The notes: generated by a model not told the origin, from the letters alone. A DNA stretch of 38,849 nt from Chloroflexota bacterium (GCA_012516075.1 JAAYXE010000101.1:1-38849); one strand, 5' to 3'. Shown: positions 1 through 9,117, counted from the stretch's first letter. A program made the numbers and translations.

Positions 1-887
1 AAACCGGAGACCAGCGAGTTTTCCACACCATTATGACCGGAACCGAGCTGCGCGATGTGGGCGTTGCCACCGACAATGTGGGTAACTTCGTCGTAGATTT
101 TAGCCTCACGCCAGAAGGTTCGCGGATTTTTAGTGATTACACTTCCCGCCATGTCGGCAGCTATCTGGCCATTGTTCTCGACGGCCGGGTGATCTCTGCA
201 CCTGCTATCAACGAACCCATCACCGGGGGAGCAGGCATGATTTCGGGCAACTTCACCTACGAAACAGCGAATGCCCTGGCCGTCCAGCTTCGCTATGGTT
301 CTCTCCCGATACCGCTTAAAGTCGTCGAAACCCGCACCGTAAACCCACGGCTGGGTGCTGATTCACTGCAGAAAAGCCTGATCGCGGGAGCCATTGGTTT
401 TTCGATCGTTATTCTTTTCATGGCGCTGTATTACCGCCTTCCCGGTATTATTGCCGATCTGGTCATCCTGATGTACGCAGCCATTGCATTCGCCCTGTTC
501 CGCTATATACCGGTCACCCTGACCCTCCCCGGGATCGCCGGTTTTCTCCTCAGCACTGGCAGCGCCCTGGATGCCAATATTCTCATCTTCGAGCGTCTGA
601 AAGAAGAGCTGCGCGCCGGCCGCACCATTCGCCAGGCTTTAGACCTGGGATGGAAACGGGCCTGGCCATCGATCCGTGACTCAAACATCGCCACCCTCAT
701 CACCTGCGCAATTCTTTTCTGGTTTGGAAGCAGCTTTGGCGCAACGATCGTCAAGGGCTTTTCTCTTACCCTGGCATTGGGCGTGGGTGTCAGCCTGTTT
801 ACCGCTCTGTTTGTAACCCGTACGCTCCTTGGCCTGGTGCTGCAGCTCTTCCAACCGGAGGATGAGGCCCGCTGGTTTGGAATCTGA
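1..887 (+). CDS. secD: Protein translocase subunit SecD, 3' part (5' end outside window)
   Basis: SecD works with SecF and SecYEG in the cytoplasmic membrane, using the proton-motive force to help release proteins on the outer face. The frame is already open at the left edge (codons start at base 3), so the gene begins before the window; an internal ATG at 33 is not the start. The visible part has the end of the periplasmic P1 domain, then several transmembrane segments. The signature [20 protein letters not shown] is followed by FERLKEELR, which matches the conserved SecD membrane motif except that the usual G-M-A-V-D reads GSALD. It ends 27 bp before secF, in the usual secDF operon order. 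Identification is very secure; only the N-terminus is missing. Confidence 0.96.
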   Translation, partial: TGDQRVFHTIMTGTELRDVGVATDNVGNFVVDFSLTPEGSRIFSDYTSRHVGSYLAIVLDGRVISAPAINEPITGGAGMISGNFTYETANALAVQLRYGSLPIPLKVVETRTVNPRLGADSLQKSLIAGAIGFSIVILFMALYYRLPGIIADLVILMYAAIAFALFRYIPVTLTLPGIAGFLLSTGSALDANILIFERLKEELRAGRTIRQALDLGWKRAWPSIRDSNIATLITCAILFWFGSSFGATIVKGFSLTLALGVGVSLFTALFVTRTLLGLVLQLFQPEDEARWFGI

Positions 888-914
888 CCGCCGGGTGCAT
901 AAAGGATTTTTAAA

Positions 915-1841
915 ATGATCGATATTCTTGGAAAACGCTATATCTTTTTCGTCCTTTCGCTGCTTGTGATCATCCCCGGGCTGGTGCTGCTTGTTATCAA
1001 CGGGATGCCGCTTTCAATCGACTTCACTGGCGGTACCATGCTGGAGGTCAGCTTTGATACTGGGAACCTGCCCGATACGGCCTCGGTTGTCCAGCTCTTC
1101 AACGATCTGGGTTACTCCGATGCGCAGCCGCAGATCACCGGTGATAACACCCTGATCGTACGCACCAGCTTCCTGGACGAGACTGCTCGCGCCCAGGTGC
1201 TGGACGCCATGGAAGAAGCGTTTGAAGACACGATTACCGTCCTTTCCTTCGACAGCGTGGGCCCCACCGTCGGACAGCAGGTTGCTACCCGGGCTATGCT
1301 GGCCGTTGCCGTCGCCGCCCTGATCGTTATCATCTATATGACCTTTGCCTTCCGGGGCGTGCCAAACGCGCTGCGCTATGGGATTTGCGCCATCCTCGCC
1401 ATGGCACACGATGTGGCTGTGGTGTTAAGCTTGATGGGCATCGGAGCCCAGTTTTTTGGCTGGCAGATGGATTCGCTCTTCCTCACAGCCCTGCTGACCG
1501 TCATCGGCTTCTCGGTTCAGGACAAAATCGTGGTGTTTGACCGCATTCGTGAAAACAGCAACATTTACCGCCGTCTTGAATATGAAACCCTGGTCAATCA
1601 CTCCATCATCCAGACTCTGCAGCGTTCAATCAACACGCAGCTGATGACTGTCGAATTTATGCTTCTGGCGCTGGCCCTTTTCGGCGGCGTCACTCTGCGT
1701 GAGTTCGCCATCATCCTGCTGGTGGGTCTCTTCAGCGGGACGTACTCCTCGATTTTTATTGCCGCTCCCGCTCTGGTCGTCTGGGAAAACCGTGAATGGC
1801 GCACCTGGTTTGGCCGCCATCCCCAGCAGGCGTCCGCATAA
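915..1841 (+). CDS. secF: Protein translocase subunit SecF
   Basis: 308 aa, normal for the SecF family. The protein partners SecD in the Sec translocon accessory complex. Visible features are an N-terminal membrane helix (about residues 9-30), the SecF signature IDFTGGTMLEV near residues 35-45, a periplasmic domain, and a C-terminal block of five hydrophobic helices containing GFSVQDKIVVFDRIREN (most SecF proteins have a GYSINDT-like version). The start is ATG at 915, with AAGGA about 8 bp upstream in CATAAAGGATTTTTAAAATG. It is cotranscribed with secD and ends just before a strong bidirectional hairpin terminator. Confidence 0.97.
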   Translation: MIDILGKRYIFFVLSLLVIIPGLVLLVINGMPLSIDFTGGTMLEVSFDTGNLPDTASVVQLFNDLGYSDAQPQITGDNTLIVRTSFLDETARAQVLDAMEEAFEDTITVLSFDSVGPTVGQQVATRAMLAVAVAALIVIIYMTFAFRGVPNALRYGICAILAMAHDVAVVLSLMGIGAQFFGWQMDSLFLTALLTVIGFSVQDKIVVFDRIRENSNIYRRLEYETLVNHSIIQTLQRSINTQLMTVEFMLLALALFGGVTLREFAIILLVGLFSGTYSSIFIAAPALVVWENREWRTWFGRHPQQASA

Positions 1842-1868
1842 AAGTACTTTCTCGTTTTAATCATATAA

Positions 1869-1910
1869 AAGAACATCCGGTCACGACTTCGTGACCGGAT
1901 GTTCTTTTAA
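1869..1910. terminator. Bidirectional rho-independent terminator
   Basis: A perfect 18-bp inverted repeat (arms 1869-1886 and 1889-1906) is flanked by A-rich sequence on the left and T-rich on the right. It lies between convergent secF (+) and the last gene of the Tad cluster (-), so it can terminate transcription from both sides. Confidence 0.9.
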
Positions 1911-1926
1911 TCCGACATCAACAACG

Positions 1927-2796
1927 TTATTCCCCATCTGGGCACGAAGGGGGGTCTCCTGCACCGTTGAAGTCTTCGTAATATGTGATATATGTGATGC
2001 AGTTGTGTATCGTCGTCTTTTGGGTCTCTCCGTCAATCGAAAAGACATACCAGAAATCACCGTCGCCCTGAGCCGGCACTTCAATTTCTTCTACCAGGCC
2101 CTGGTTATAGTTCAGCACACCGAAGTAGTAATCTGCGCTCTCTTCCCACTTCGTTATGAAAATTGTCTCCGGGCCAGATCCTGTGCGCCGGTCAACCAGC
2201 AGACATGCGCTAGGGAACAAAAGGCTGCAGTTGCGGGCGTCCTGACCACCTTCATAGGAAATGTGGTCCTGCAGCTTCCCGATGACCCACAGGTGCGCAT
2301 CAAGATCATTTTCGGTCCCCTGAGGCCAGTAATCCGTTGGGTCCCAGGTCACCACGATCTGCCGGACACCGTCGAGATCGCTGAGATTGAGATCCATGGT
2401 CAGGGCGATGTTTTTCGTAACGGTCTGATTCGTCAGTACAGCCACGTTCTCGGTTACCGGATTGTAACCATCCTTACTGGCGGTTATGCGTGTCCAGCCA
2501 TCGCGCAGGTCCTCAAACCGGTACCGCCCCTGGCTGTCAGTCGTGGTGCAGCCCTTCCCACTCAAGCTCGCGTAGCACACATTCACATCCGGCATAGCCG
2601 CCCCATTGCTGGAGTCTACGACCTGGCCGGTAATCGCACCATAGCCTGTCTGGTAGTTCTTGTTAATTACCGGTAAAAAGATGGGCTGGTCCCCTCTTTG
2701 AGCCCATGCAGTGGATGGCTGCAGTACTTGCAGGCTCATGCTCCCAAACAGCAGGAGAGAGATGAGCAGGAATACCTTTTTTATTCGATGCCTCAT
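1927..2796 (-). CDS. Secreted protein with carboxypeptidase-regulatory-like (Ig-fold) domain
   Basis: 289 aa. The N-terminus has a clear Sec signal peptide (basic MRHRIKK, hydrophobic stretch, likely cleavage after AWA near residue 32), so the mature protein is exported. Residues about 53-135 form a CarboxypepD_reg/CNA-B-like beta-sandwich, recognised by GAITGQVVDSSNGAAMPDV, then GRYRFEDL and a KDGY turn. The C-terminal part (LSDLDGVRQIVVTWD, DLDAHLW) resembles uncharacterised extracellular domains of surface proteins. It has no recognised catalytic residues. The start is ATG with GAGGT about 6 bp upstream. It is the last gene of the Tad-like surface cluster, 60 bp after the TadE-PA14 gene, so a surface or adhesion role is likely but inferred from position. 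Confidence 0.7.
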   Translation of the reverse strand: MRHRIKKVFLLISLLLFGSMSLQVLQPSTAWAQRGDQPIFLPVINKNYQTGYGAITGQVVDSSNGAAMPDVNVCYASLSGKGCTTTDSQGRYRFEDLRDGWTRITASKDGYNPVTENVAVLTNQTVTKNIALTMDLNLSDLDGVRQIVVTWDPTDYWPQGTENDLDAHLWVIGKLQDHISYEGGQDARNCSLLFPSACLLVDRRTGSGPETIFITKWEESADYYFGVLNYNQGLVEEIEVPAQGDGDFWYVFSIDGETQKTTIHNCITYITYYEDFNGAGDPPSCPDGE

Positions 2797-2840
2797 GATC
2801 TACCTCATAAAAGTTATTTGCCAGGTGGAACTGCCGGCGT

Positions 2841-2872
2841 CCCGACATCACGGGTACTAGCCCGCTGTCGGG
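2841..2872 (-). other. Hairpin spanning the stop codon of the TadE-PA14 gene
   Basis: Outer arms CCCGACA/TGTCGGG and inner arms CGGG/CCCG place the TAG stop (2857-2859) in the apical loop. There is no T-tract on the minus strand, so this is not a classical terminator. It could affect mRNA stability or expression of the downstream secreted protein gene. Confidence 0.4.
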
Positions 2873-5181
2873 GGTGGTCTCCGGGTTGGAGTCGGTGTTA
2901 TTGTTGGTGTGTTGGTCGGCCGGTCACTCGTACGCGTCGGTGTCCTGGTAGGCGTCCGTGTAGGGGTTCGCGTGGGTGTTTTTGTCGGCGGCTTTGGCGT
3001 AGGCGTATTGGTCGGTTTCTGCGGCCGGGGTGTGTATGTAGGTGTATTCGTCGGCTTAATTGTTGGCTTAGGCGTGTTCGTCTTCGGAGGCGGTGTACTG
3101 GTGGCAGGCAGAGGTCCCTGGCTCGGATACAGGTTCTCCCTGGGGATAACCTCTAATTCCTGGCTGGCGCTCTCCCAGTAAATCTGGATGCTGGCGCTGC
3201 CGGTAGCATCGTAGTACTCGACACGGATATCGTACTGCTTGCAGGCCTGCAGTGTAATCTTCTTGGATTTACAGTCGCCGCTGCTCGCACCCGGGCACAT
3301 CACGGCGTCGTGGTTGGACCAGTAGCTCGCAACCTCCTGGCCGTTTACCCACATCCGTGCGCCGTCATTGGATTTTACATAGAATGTGTACGTCTCCGAG
3401 TACATGGGCAGAATCCTGCCGGTCCAGCGCACGGCGAAGTAATCTCTGTTCACGCCAGCCATGGGTCTGTTTGAACCCCAGTTGAAATCCACCGGCTCTG
3501 GCGATCTGGTAGTAATGTAATTCGTGATATCCTGCCCAAACACCGGCTTGTTTGAAGGCGGCGCTTCCCAGTTGTAGTAGTCGCCGCGCAGCCCGGTTCC
3601 ATTCGCGACACATGCTGGCGTCGGGGACGGAGTAGGGGTCGGGTTGTTGAGTGTAAAGACAACGACTCTGCGTGTGCGGTGTTCGTAGTTATTTGAACCG
3701 TCATTATCGATGGCCTGAATATACAACGTATAGGTTCCGTTGGTAATCTTATTGTTCGTGCCAGGCCAGTTTTCAAACGGCGTCAAAGCGTTGCACGACC
3801 CACCTGCCAGGCAGTACGGAGATTTCGTGTCAGTCGTGGTGTAAACGGCGTCGCCGGCGGAATTCCGCACCTCAAACTGGACATTCTTGATGCTCCCGTC
3901 GCTGTCCGGATCGTATGCGTTCGCGCTGATGACAAACTTACCGCTGATCGGTGATTTGGGGACCTGCGGCTCAACCACCGGACCATACCGGCCGCTGACG
4001 GTGGCGGAGCACTTTTTCGTCAATATGGAGTATTCCACCGTAACTTCAAAATCAGCAGCGTGATAGTAGTAGTGAGCCGGATAGTAGCCGTTGAATTTCT
4101 CAGTAAACCGGATGCCGACGTTACCGCTTTTTCCTGCTCCAAAAGAAGCGCCCTGGATCTGGTCGTGTTTGTTGAATCCCGGAGCCAGCGGCACATTAGG
4201 CCTGTCATAAACCATGCTGCCGTCAACGGTATATCCGGTGAAAGACATGCTGCTGGGGAGTGGATTCACCTCATCGTGCCACCCGCCGTTCCAGACGGTC
4301 GTCATTGCGTCAATCTTTACCGGATGCGGACCTTCATTTGACACTGGAATCTGAATATCGTAATTGTACAAACGTAAGCGGCCGAACTCGACGTCTTCAC
4401 ACTTGGGCAAAGGCGTCGGGGATGCGGTAAAGGTTGCTGTTGGCGTGGCTGTATTGGTTGGCGTGGGTGGTATGGGTGTGTTCGTGGCTGTGGCTGTATT
4501 GGTTGGCGTAAAGGTAGGCGCCGGCGTAGGAGTCGGAACATTGATCTGAGGAGGCAGACCCAGGACACGCGCCACACGGAACTGCTCCAGGATGCCGGTG
4601 CGTTCTGCATGCAGGCGAATCGATGGCCACCACGAGCTGATAATCGGCAGGATCAGCGGATGCTCATAGGTAACACCGACCAGAACACGCGTGGTGCCTT
4701 CTTCAGGATCCCCGGCGTAGTCGTAGGGGTGACAGGTGTTTGTGTCTGAATCCCATACGAAGGCAGGCGAAGGGCCTGTGAAGCTGCACACGGAGACGTC
4801 AAAGTATCCAGGCTGACCCTCGGTGGCGGAATTATCGCGGATGATGGCCACTGCTGCTCCATCAACAACATCATAGATGGAAAGCAAGCGTGCCTGATCC
4901 TCCTCTTTCTTCTTATTCGCTCCGTCGCAGGCGCTGTCATCCCCATCGATATCGCTGCAGTAGATGGATTCATAATTGCCAGTCACCGCATAGCGCACAC
5001 CAAAGCGCGCCGCGTTAACGATCACCAGGTATGACTGAAAGAGGCGTGCGAACTCGATAATCCCAAAGATCAAAACCAGAAGCAGCGGGAGAATCAGCGC
5101 AAACTCTGCTAAACTCTGCCCTTTCCTGGTGGACATCCCATTGGTTGAATCTTGCTTTCCTGGCGCGTGTGTGTTGTCCAT
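2857..5181 (-). CDS. TadE-like pseudopilin fused to Ig-like and PA14 domains with Thr/Pro-rich linkers
   Basis: 774 aa. Residues about 20-65 are a TadE-type signal and membrane segment ([20 protein letters not shown], then [10 protein letters not shown]), processed or anchored as in Flp/Tad pilus minor pseudopilins. A Thr/Pro linker follows near 215-260, then an uncharacterised beta domain, and an Ig/cadherin-like domain with [15 protein letters not shown] near 420. A PA14 domain covers about 525-670 ([43 protein letters not shown]); PA14 domains often bind carbohydrate. A second low-complexity tail rich in TPT/RTP repeats ends the protein. The likely location is outside the cell, with the PA14 head displayed on stalk-like linkers. 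Start ATG with AGGA 8 bp upstream. It lies 15 bp after the VWA-TadG gene in one operon. Confidence 0.85.
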   Translation of the reverse strand: MDNTHAPGKQDSTNGMSTRKGQSLAEFALILPLLLVLIFGIIEFARLFQSYLVIVNAARFGVRYAVTGNYESIYCSDIDGDDSACDGANKKKEEDQARLLSIYDVVDGAAVAIIRDNSATEGQPGYFDVSVCSFTGPSPAFVWDSDTNTCHPYDYAGDPEEGTTRVLVGVTYEHPLILPIISSWWPSIRLHAERTGILEQFRVARVLGLPPQINVPTPTPAPTFTPTNTATATNTPIPPTPTNTATPTATFTASPTPLPKCEDVEFGRLRLYNYDIQIPVSNEGPHPVKIDAMTTVWNGGWHDEVNPLPSSMSFTGYTVDGSMVYDRPNVPLAPGFNKHDQIQGASFGAGKSGNVGIRFTEKFNGYYPAHYYYHAADFEVTVEYSILTKKCSATVSGRYGPVVEPQVPKSPISGKFVISANAYDPDSDGSIKNVQFEVRNSAGDAVYTTTDTKSPYCLAGGSCNALTPFENWPGTNNKITNGTYTLYIQAIDNDGSNNYEHRTRRVVVFTLNNPTPTPSPTPACVANGTGLRGDYYNWEAPPSNKPVFGQDITNYITTRSPEPVDFNWGSNRPMAGVNRDYFAVRWTGRILPMYSETYTFYVKSNDGARMWVNGQEVASYWSNHDAVMCPGASSGDCKSKKITLQACKQYDIRVEYYDATGSASIQIYWESASQELEVIPRENLYPSQGPLPATSTPPPKTNTPKPTIKPTNTPTYTPRPQKPTNTPTPKPPTKTPTRTPTRTPTRTPTRTSDRPTNTPTITPTPTRRPPPTAG
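2890..3110 (-). repeat. Low-complexity Thr/Pro-encoding tandem repeat
   Basis: A degenerate 12-bp-period repeat encodes T-R-T-P, T-P-T-P and T-N-T-P units at the C-terminus of the TadE-PA14 protein. The most regular run is near 2935-2990. A second shorter Thr/Pro repeat occurs within the same gene near 4400-4540. Such tracts are prone to slippage and may vary in length between strains. Confidence 0.75.
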
Positions 5182-5196
5182 GCCGGCGTTCCTGTG

Positions 5197-6813
5197 TTAG
5201 TGGGTGATGCGGGTAAAAATGCGCGAGGCGATATCTTCGAATACCTGTGAGAGCTGGTGGCCCTCCTGCCGGTAGTAGTAATTTCCGCAGTCTTTACTGT
5301 AGTTGGGTTCAGACTGACATGGATCGCTGCTGGGATCTCCATCATAGCCGACGGCCGCGATATAGCGCAGCAGCGAAGCTCCATAGGGCCTCCCCCCGAC
5401 CTCGCCTGAGCTGTTCAACACCGCCTCTCCAAGGCCAATGGTAAAGATCACCGCTCCCTGGCCTTCCATATCCTTGCAGGCATCCGGTTTCTGGTCTTCA
5501 GGCAGGTTAGGCTGACAGCCGACAAATAGGGCAGCCATCCGTGCGTAATCATCGGCATCAAAATTTGGGTGACCTTTTTGATGCACAGTCGTGACATTTT
5601 TATCCTGGCAGAGTGGGAAGTCATCCCAGGTGTGCTGCGGACAGGCACCGATCGGATAGGTGCTGGGATCGGTAATATCATCTTCAGGCGTCAGATCCGT
5701 AGCATTTGCCATTCCGTCTGTCAGCAGCACGACCACCCACAGGGAGTCTTCGCGCGAGTTGTACTTGAACATATTACCGGCTTTGATCAGACCCCCGCCG
5801 ATATTGGTGGTCGCCAGAGGAGACAGATCATCGTCATCATAGTCATATGGGGTTCCCATCCAGCAGGAGATGCAGTTGAGCCCCAGGTAATTATCATCTT
5901 CATCGTAGTCCCGGCAGGGCCCATATGGAGTTGCCTCGATAAGGTTCCCGTGTGCGTCTTTCGTAAAGCAGGGTCCGGGCTCAATGACCTTCAGGTTGCG
6001 AACGACATCCAGAGCATAGCCGCGATCGGAGGTCCACATCGGTTCGCCTTTGTCATAATCCCATCCGGTCCTGTAGTGTGTGCCGGCATTCGGGTTGTTA
6101 TCCCATCCGTTGGCGAAAGTAACAATTGCGATCCGGTCCTCTTCTTCTTCGGGATCTTTGTCGAGAATCTGGGCCACGAACAGCGCTGCCGCTTTTTTCA
6201 CCTCTTCAAACGGCTGGCACTCTCCCGGGTAACCATCTTCATATCCATAGGGATCCAGATTGTTACACACACTTGGATCCTTGAGTTCATTACTGGCTGC
6301 CTCCCAGGTCATCGATTCTGAAATGTCGATCACCAGCACGACATCAACTGAAGCAGCTTCAGCAACTGCCTTCGAGCTCACCATGATGTCCGGTACGCCC
6401 ACCAGAGATAAAAACGACATCGGCACGGCTAATTCGGAGCGTACCCTTACCATTTTGCGTTTTCTCGTTGCGTCGCCGCAGTTTAGCTCCGGATCATCCG
6501 CCACATCCGGATTCTGGCAGGTTTCGATGATCAGACTGAACTCATCCGGATCCACCCCGTTAAGCTTGGCAGCCTGCTTGGCAGCTGCTTCCATCTCATC
6601 GTACCGCCCCTCCCGGAATTGTGCCGCGGCAGCAAGTACAGCCGCATCCGTGGCGCGCTGCAGGTGTCCCATGCGGATAAATAAGTGCCCAACATCGACT
6701 GTCAGACCAACAAAGGCCAGCAAGACTACAAAAGCGACTGCGATCAGGATCAGCGCCTGTCCTCGCGAATGCCCTTCTGGTGGGAAAATGCGGGAGATGG
6801 ATTTCTTCTTCAT
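5197..6813 (-). CDS. TadG-like protein with von Willebrand factor A domain
   Basis: 538 aa. The N-terminus has the Tad/TadG 'putative Flp pilus-assembly' motif: GQALILIAVAFVVLLAFVGL, then DVGHLF and ATDAAVLAAAA. It forms one membrane anchor with the rest outside. From about residue 150 a VWA domain begins with VDVVLVIDISESMT, giving the metal-binding MIDAS D-x-S-x-S. It continues through a Thr in IGGG/TTN and Asp in VVLLTDGMAN. Large acidic, Cys-containing insertions interrupt the fold. VWA-TadG proteins are linked to surface attachment. The start is ATG at 6813. Its ribosome site AGGA lies inside the last codons of the upstream tadE frame (stop TAG at 6816-6818), indicating translational coupling. 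Confidence 0.88.
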   Translation of the reverse strand: MKKKSISRIFPPEGHSRGQALILIAVAFVVLLAFVGLTVDVGHLFIRMGHLQRATDAAVLAAAAQFREGRYDEMEAAAKQAAKLNGVDPDEFSLIIETCQNPDVADDPELNCGDATRKRKMVRVRSELAVPMSFLSLVGVPDIMVSSKAVAEAASVDVVLVIDISESMTWEAASNELKDPSVCNNLDPYGYEDGYPGECQPFEEVKKAAALFVAQILDKDPEEEEDRIAIVTFANGWDNNPNAGTHYRTGWDYDKGEPMWTSDRGYALDVVRNLKVIEPGPCFTKDAHGNLIEATPYGPCRDYDEDDNYLGLNCISCWMGTPYDYDDDDLSPLATTNIGGGLIKAGNMFKYNSREDSLWVVVLLTDGMANATDLTPEDDITDPSTYPIGACPQHTWDDFPLCQDKNVTTVHQKGHPNFDADDYARMAALFVGCQPNLPEDQKPDACKDMEGQGAVIFTIGLGEAVLNSSGEVGGRPYGASLLRYIAAVGYDGDPSSDPCQSEPNYSKDCGNYYYRQEGHQLSQVFEDIASRIFTRITH

Positions 6814-6815
6814 AA

Positions 6816-7535
6816 CTAAGGTCCTGGTGTGGGTGTCGGTTCCGCAGAAACCAGTGGCATTACTGCGTAAATATGCAGAGTAAGAGGGTTATCGAGAAAA
6901 GCCGTGATCCAGGGTAAACCCAGTTTGTGGTGATATTGGTAGAAAACCTCGACCAGCACCCAGCCTGTGTTGGGGACACCGGCCATCAATTTATCCTGGA
7001 TGTCAGCATTGCCAAACCGTTAGCTCTGGTTGCGCTGGCGATAGGCAGCGTTGTCGAGGGCCATCGACCAGCCGGCCTCCCCTCCCTGGATATATCCGCC
7101 CACCGTTGTCTGGTATGGAAACCGGCGTGGATTTCCGGTATCGCCGGCTGCGTCGATTTTTTCCACACTGAAAGCAGAAATAATGACGTCGTCAACACCA
7201 TTATTGATATCCAGGCCGATTACCGGTTTTTCCTGACTCAGCTCTCGATTGACCAGGCAGGCCGTCTGGCGGTAGAAATCCTCGGTCAGATCGCAGTTCT
7301 GGACGTTATCGCTCTGGTAATAAACGCTGTCGCTGGCAAATCGCGCGGCATTTCGGGCGGCATCCTGGAGCGCCATGTATTCGTTTAACAGGAAGCCGAG
7401 TTCTACCATCCCCGAAAGTACGATCAGCAATACGGGGAGCAGCAGTGCGGTTTCTATTAATCCCTGTCCACGCGAACGTCCTGAACCTGGGATATGAAGC
7501 TTTCTGGATTTCTTATCGGTCATAAGGTCTGTCAT
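6816..7535 (-). pseudogene. TadE-family pseudopilin gene with in-frame UAA stop
   Basis: The first 171 codons encode a TadE protein: basic N-terminus, GQGLIETALLLPVLLIVLSG membrane segment, and the ALQDAARNAARFASDS region. A TAA (plus-strand 7020-7022, codon 172) then interrupts the frame. The same frame continues for 67 codons that are unmistakably the normal TadE tail (RFGNADIQDKL, PNTGWVLVEVFYQYH, LGLPWITAF, then PTPTPGP). It ends at TAG 6816-6818, two bases before the tadG-like ATG. So the ancestral gene is 238-239 aa and the break is one nonsense codon; one C-to-T change from CAA (Gln) would create it. The start could be ATG 7535 or 7523. Whether it is decay, readthrough or a sequence error cannot be told here. 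Confidence 0.82.
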
Positions 7536-7624
7536 CCACCGGGCAGTTTTACGGGCCCTTTATGTCAATCTTATTATATTGAGACCATAATGCATAGAAA
7601 TATGAATATAGTACTATCGATGCA

Positions 7625-8401
7625 TTACAGTATTGCAAGCAGAGGCTTCCAGAAGTACAGCACAATTACCGCACCGCTGACAAGGAAAGGACCGTAGGGT
7701 ACCGCCATGAAGGAACGGTATTCACCCGTCAGCAGCTTAAAAACCAGATAAAGTAGGCTCACCAGACCGCCTGCCAGGATAGCAATGCCGATGGCGAATA
7801 CGTTCAACGGCCAGCCGACGATGAAGCCCAGCACGGTGTTGAGGGTGACATCACCAAATCCCAGGGCTTCTTCATCTTCCAATGAAGCTCGTTCATCACC
7901 TTCTTTTCGGCGGATGATCACCTTCAGGAACAGCCAGCCAAACAGATACAATGCCAGCATGATCCCCAGCCCACTCAGCCCGCCTAAGAGTGTGGCTTTC
8001 CAACCGTGAATAACCACACCGCAAAAAATTCCGATCACCGCTCCCACCAGGCTTACCGAGTGCAGGATCAGGCGATGCTCCAGATCAATAACGATCACAA
8101 CACCAAAATAAACGAAGAGAATCAGCGAAACCCAGAAAGGGATTCCCTGAGCGGGACTGTGCCACAGCCAGACCGGAATGATGGCGAAGAGCGCTTCCAC
8201 GATCCAGGACCTCAGGCGGGCCCTGCCGCAGTGCGGGCAGCGGCGCGGCCACACCAGGTATTGAGTCAGGCTGAGTTTCTCTCCACAACCAGTACAAATA
8301 GGCGCAGTTAACTGTCGCCTGAGGGGAAGTACATCGGAAAGATAATTGACAAGCAGTCCACAGAACCACCCTGATAAAAATAAAAGCAGAATCATGGCCA
8401 C
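7625..8401 (-). CDS. Prepilin peptidase (A24 family, PilD/TadV-like)
   Basis: 258 aa integral membrane aspartic protease that cleaves and may methylate type IV/Flp prepilins. It has the full bacterial architecture: an N-terminal cytosolic domain with two CxxC pairs (CTGC about residues 36-39, CPHC about 55-58) and six to eight membrane helices. The two catalytic aspartates are in IDLEHRLI and in GFGDV. It lies upstream of the TadE/TadG genes on the same strand, consistent with processing the pseudopilins encoded next to it. The start is GTG 8401 or ATG 8395; neither has a convincing ribosome site. A TAAAAT box 6 bp before the GTG suggests a leaderless transcript. Confidence 0.9.
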   Translation of the reverse strand: MAMILLLFLSGWFCGLLVNYLSDVLPLRRQLTAPICTGCGEKLSLTQYLVWPRRCPHCGRARLRSWIVEALFAIIPVWLWHSPAQGIPFWVSLILFVYFGVVIVIDLEHRLILHSVSLVGAVIGIFCGVVIHGWKATLLGGLSGLGIMLALYLFGWLFLKVIIRRKEGDERASLEDEEALGFGDVTLNTVLGFIVGWPLNVFAIGIAILAGGLVSLLYLVFKLLTGEYRSFMAVPYGPFLVSGAVIVLYFWKPLLAIL

Positions 8402-8407
8402 ACGATT

Positions 8408-8413
8408 ATTTTA
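8408..8413 (-). promoter_or_regulatory. Possible -10 box of a leaderless prepilin peptidase transcript
   Basis: TAAAAT on the minus strand lies 6 bp from the GTG at 8401, so transcription would start at or next to the start codon. I see no good -35 match. The case rests on spacing and the absence of a Shine-Dalgarno sequence. Confidence 0.3.
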
Positions 8414-8480
8414 GGAACAAAGTACCACTTTACGACCCATCACTTCTGAAACCTTACAGTTCCTTAAGTTTTTGCATTAA

Positions 8481-8517
8481 ATCAAAAACGGAGGCCTTAA
8501 AGCCTCCGTCTTTTGAT
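8481..8517 (-). terminator. Rho-independent terminator of trxA
   Basis: Arms ACGGAGGC (8488-8495) and GCCTCCGT (8502-8509) with a 6-base loop, followed on the minus strand by a run of five T. It lies 13 bp beyond the trxA stop and separates trxA from the prepilin peptidase gene. Confidence 0.88.
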
Positions 8518-8529
8518 CAGGAACTCAGG

Positions 8530-8889
8530 TTATGTGCTTGCGGTTTTCGCCTGTTCGACAACCTCAAGGAACTGGCTTACAACGTCACGCAGCAGCGGCT
8601 CGGGAAGTGCTCCTACCTGCCGGTGAACAACTTTACCGCCAGAGATAAACAGCATGGTAGGAATTCCCTGTACACCATATCGCCCGGCCCACTCCGGATT
8701 TTCGTCCGTGTTTACCTTGGTGATCAACAGCTTGCCAGAATATTCCTTCGCCAGTTTATCGAGGGTTGGAGCTACCATCCGACAGGGTCCGCACCACGGC
8801 GCCCAAAAGTCAACGATTGTGGGTAATTCGGACCGCAGGACTTTACTTTCAAATTCTTGATCCGTCACGTGTACGGGTTCTGAAATCAT
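8530..8889 (-). CDS. trxA: Thioredoxin
   Basis: 119 aa cytosolic thiol-disulfide reductase of standard length. The active site is WCGPC in IVDFWAPWCGPCRM. The cis-proline is in GVQGIPTMLFISGGK, and the conserved Asp near residue 25 is not needed to identify it. The open frame extends two codons further to a TTG at 8895. The ATG at 8889 is preferred because AGGAGG lies 7-8 bp upstream. This gene keeps an ordinary Cys-Cys active site, unlike the two UGA-containing thioredoxin-fold genes elsewhere in the window. It is monocistronic with its own terminator and diverges from scpA. Confidence 0.95.
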   Translation of the reverse strand: MISEPVHVTDQEFESKVLRSELPTIVDFWAPWCGPCRMVAPTLDKLAKEYSGKLLITKVNTDENPEWAGRYGVQGIPTMLFISGGKVVHRQVGALPEPLLRDVVSQFLEVVEQAKTAST

Positions 8890-9104
8890 GCACAACCTCC
8901 TGGTCTATTGCTCTCGATAAAACCACCCCGGGGTTTCATACCTGCGCTCCACCGGTTTTCCCCGGGACAGGGGGTATCATCTTGAGTTTCATAATCGTTT
9001 GTGCGGCGGGAAAAGTTTTCAGCCCGGATCCGTTATGATCGATCCATAAAGCACTGTAAACCCGCGGCCTCCTAAGTATAGCATGAGGTGTACGAATTGT
9101 CAGG

Positions 9105-9110
9105 TATAAT
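9105..9110 (+). promoter_or_regulatory. -10 box (TATAAT) of a possibly leaderless scpA transcript
   Basis: A perfect TATAAT ends 7 bp before the scpA ATG at 9118, so the transcript would begin at or within a base of the start codon. No clear -35 TTGACA is seen 16-18 bp upstream. A GTG at 9088 opens the same frame but would place this box inside the gene. Confidence 0.4.
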
Positions 9111-9117
9111 CTCCAGG

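Noticed and set aside
1891..2676. Long plus-strand open frame opposite the secreted CarboxypepD_reg protein
   Set aside because: It lies antisense to a gene with a clear signal peptide and domain motifs. Its own translation has no recognisable domain.
2890..3110. CRISPR-like array
   Set aside because: The repeats have a 12-bp period with no unique spacers and are part of a coding sequence.
2909..3181. Valine/glycine-rich plus-strand open frame
   Set aside because: It is the antisense reading of the Thr/Pro-rich repeat tail of the TadE-PA14 gene.
7020..7022. Treating the tadE UAA as a recoded selenocysteine or pyrrolysine codon
   Set aside because: Sec uses UGA and Pyl uses UAG. The position is not a redox Cys, and UAA recoding is not known in such bacteria.
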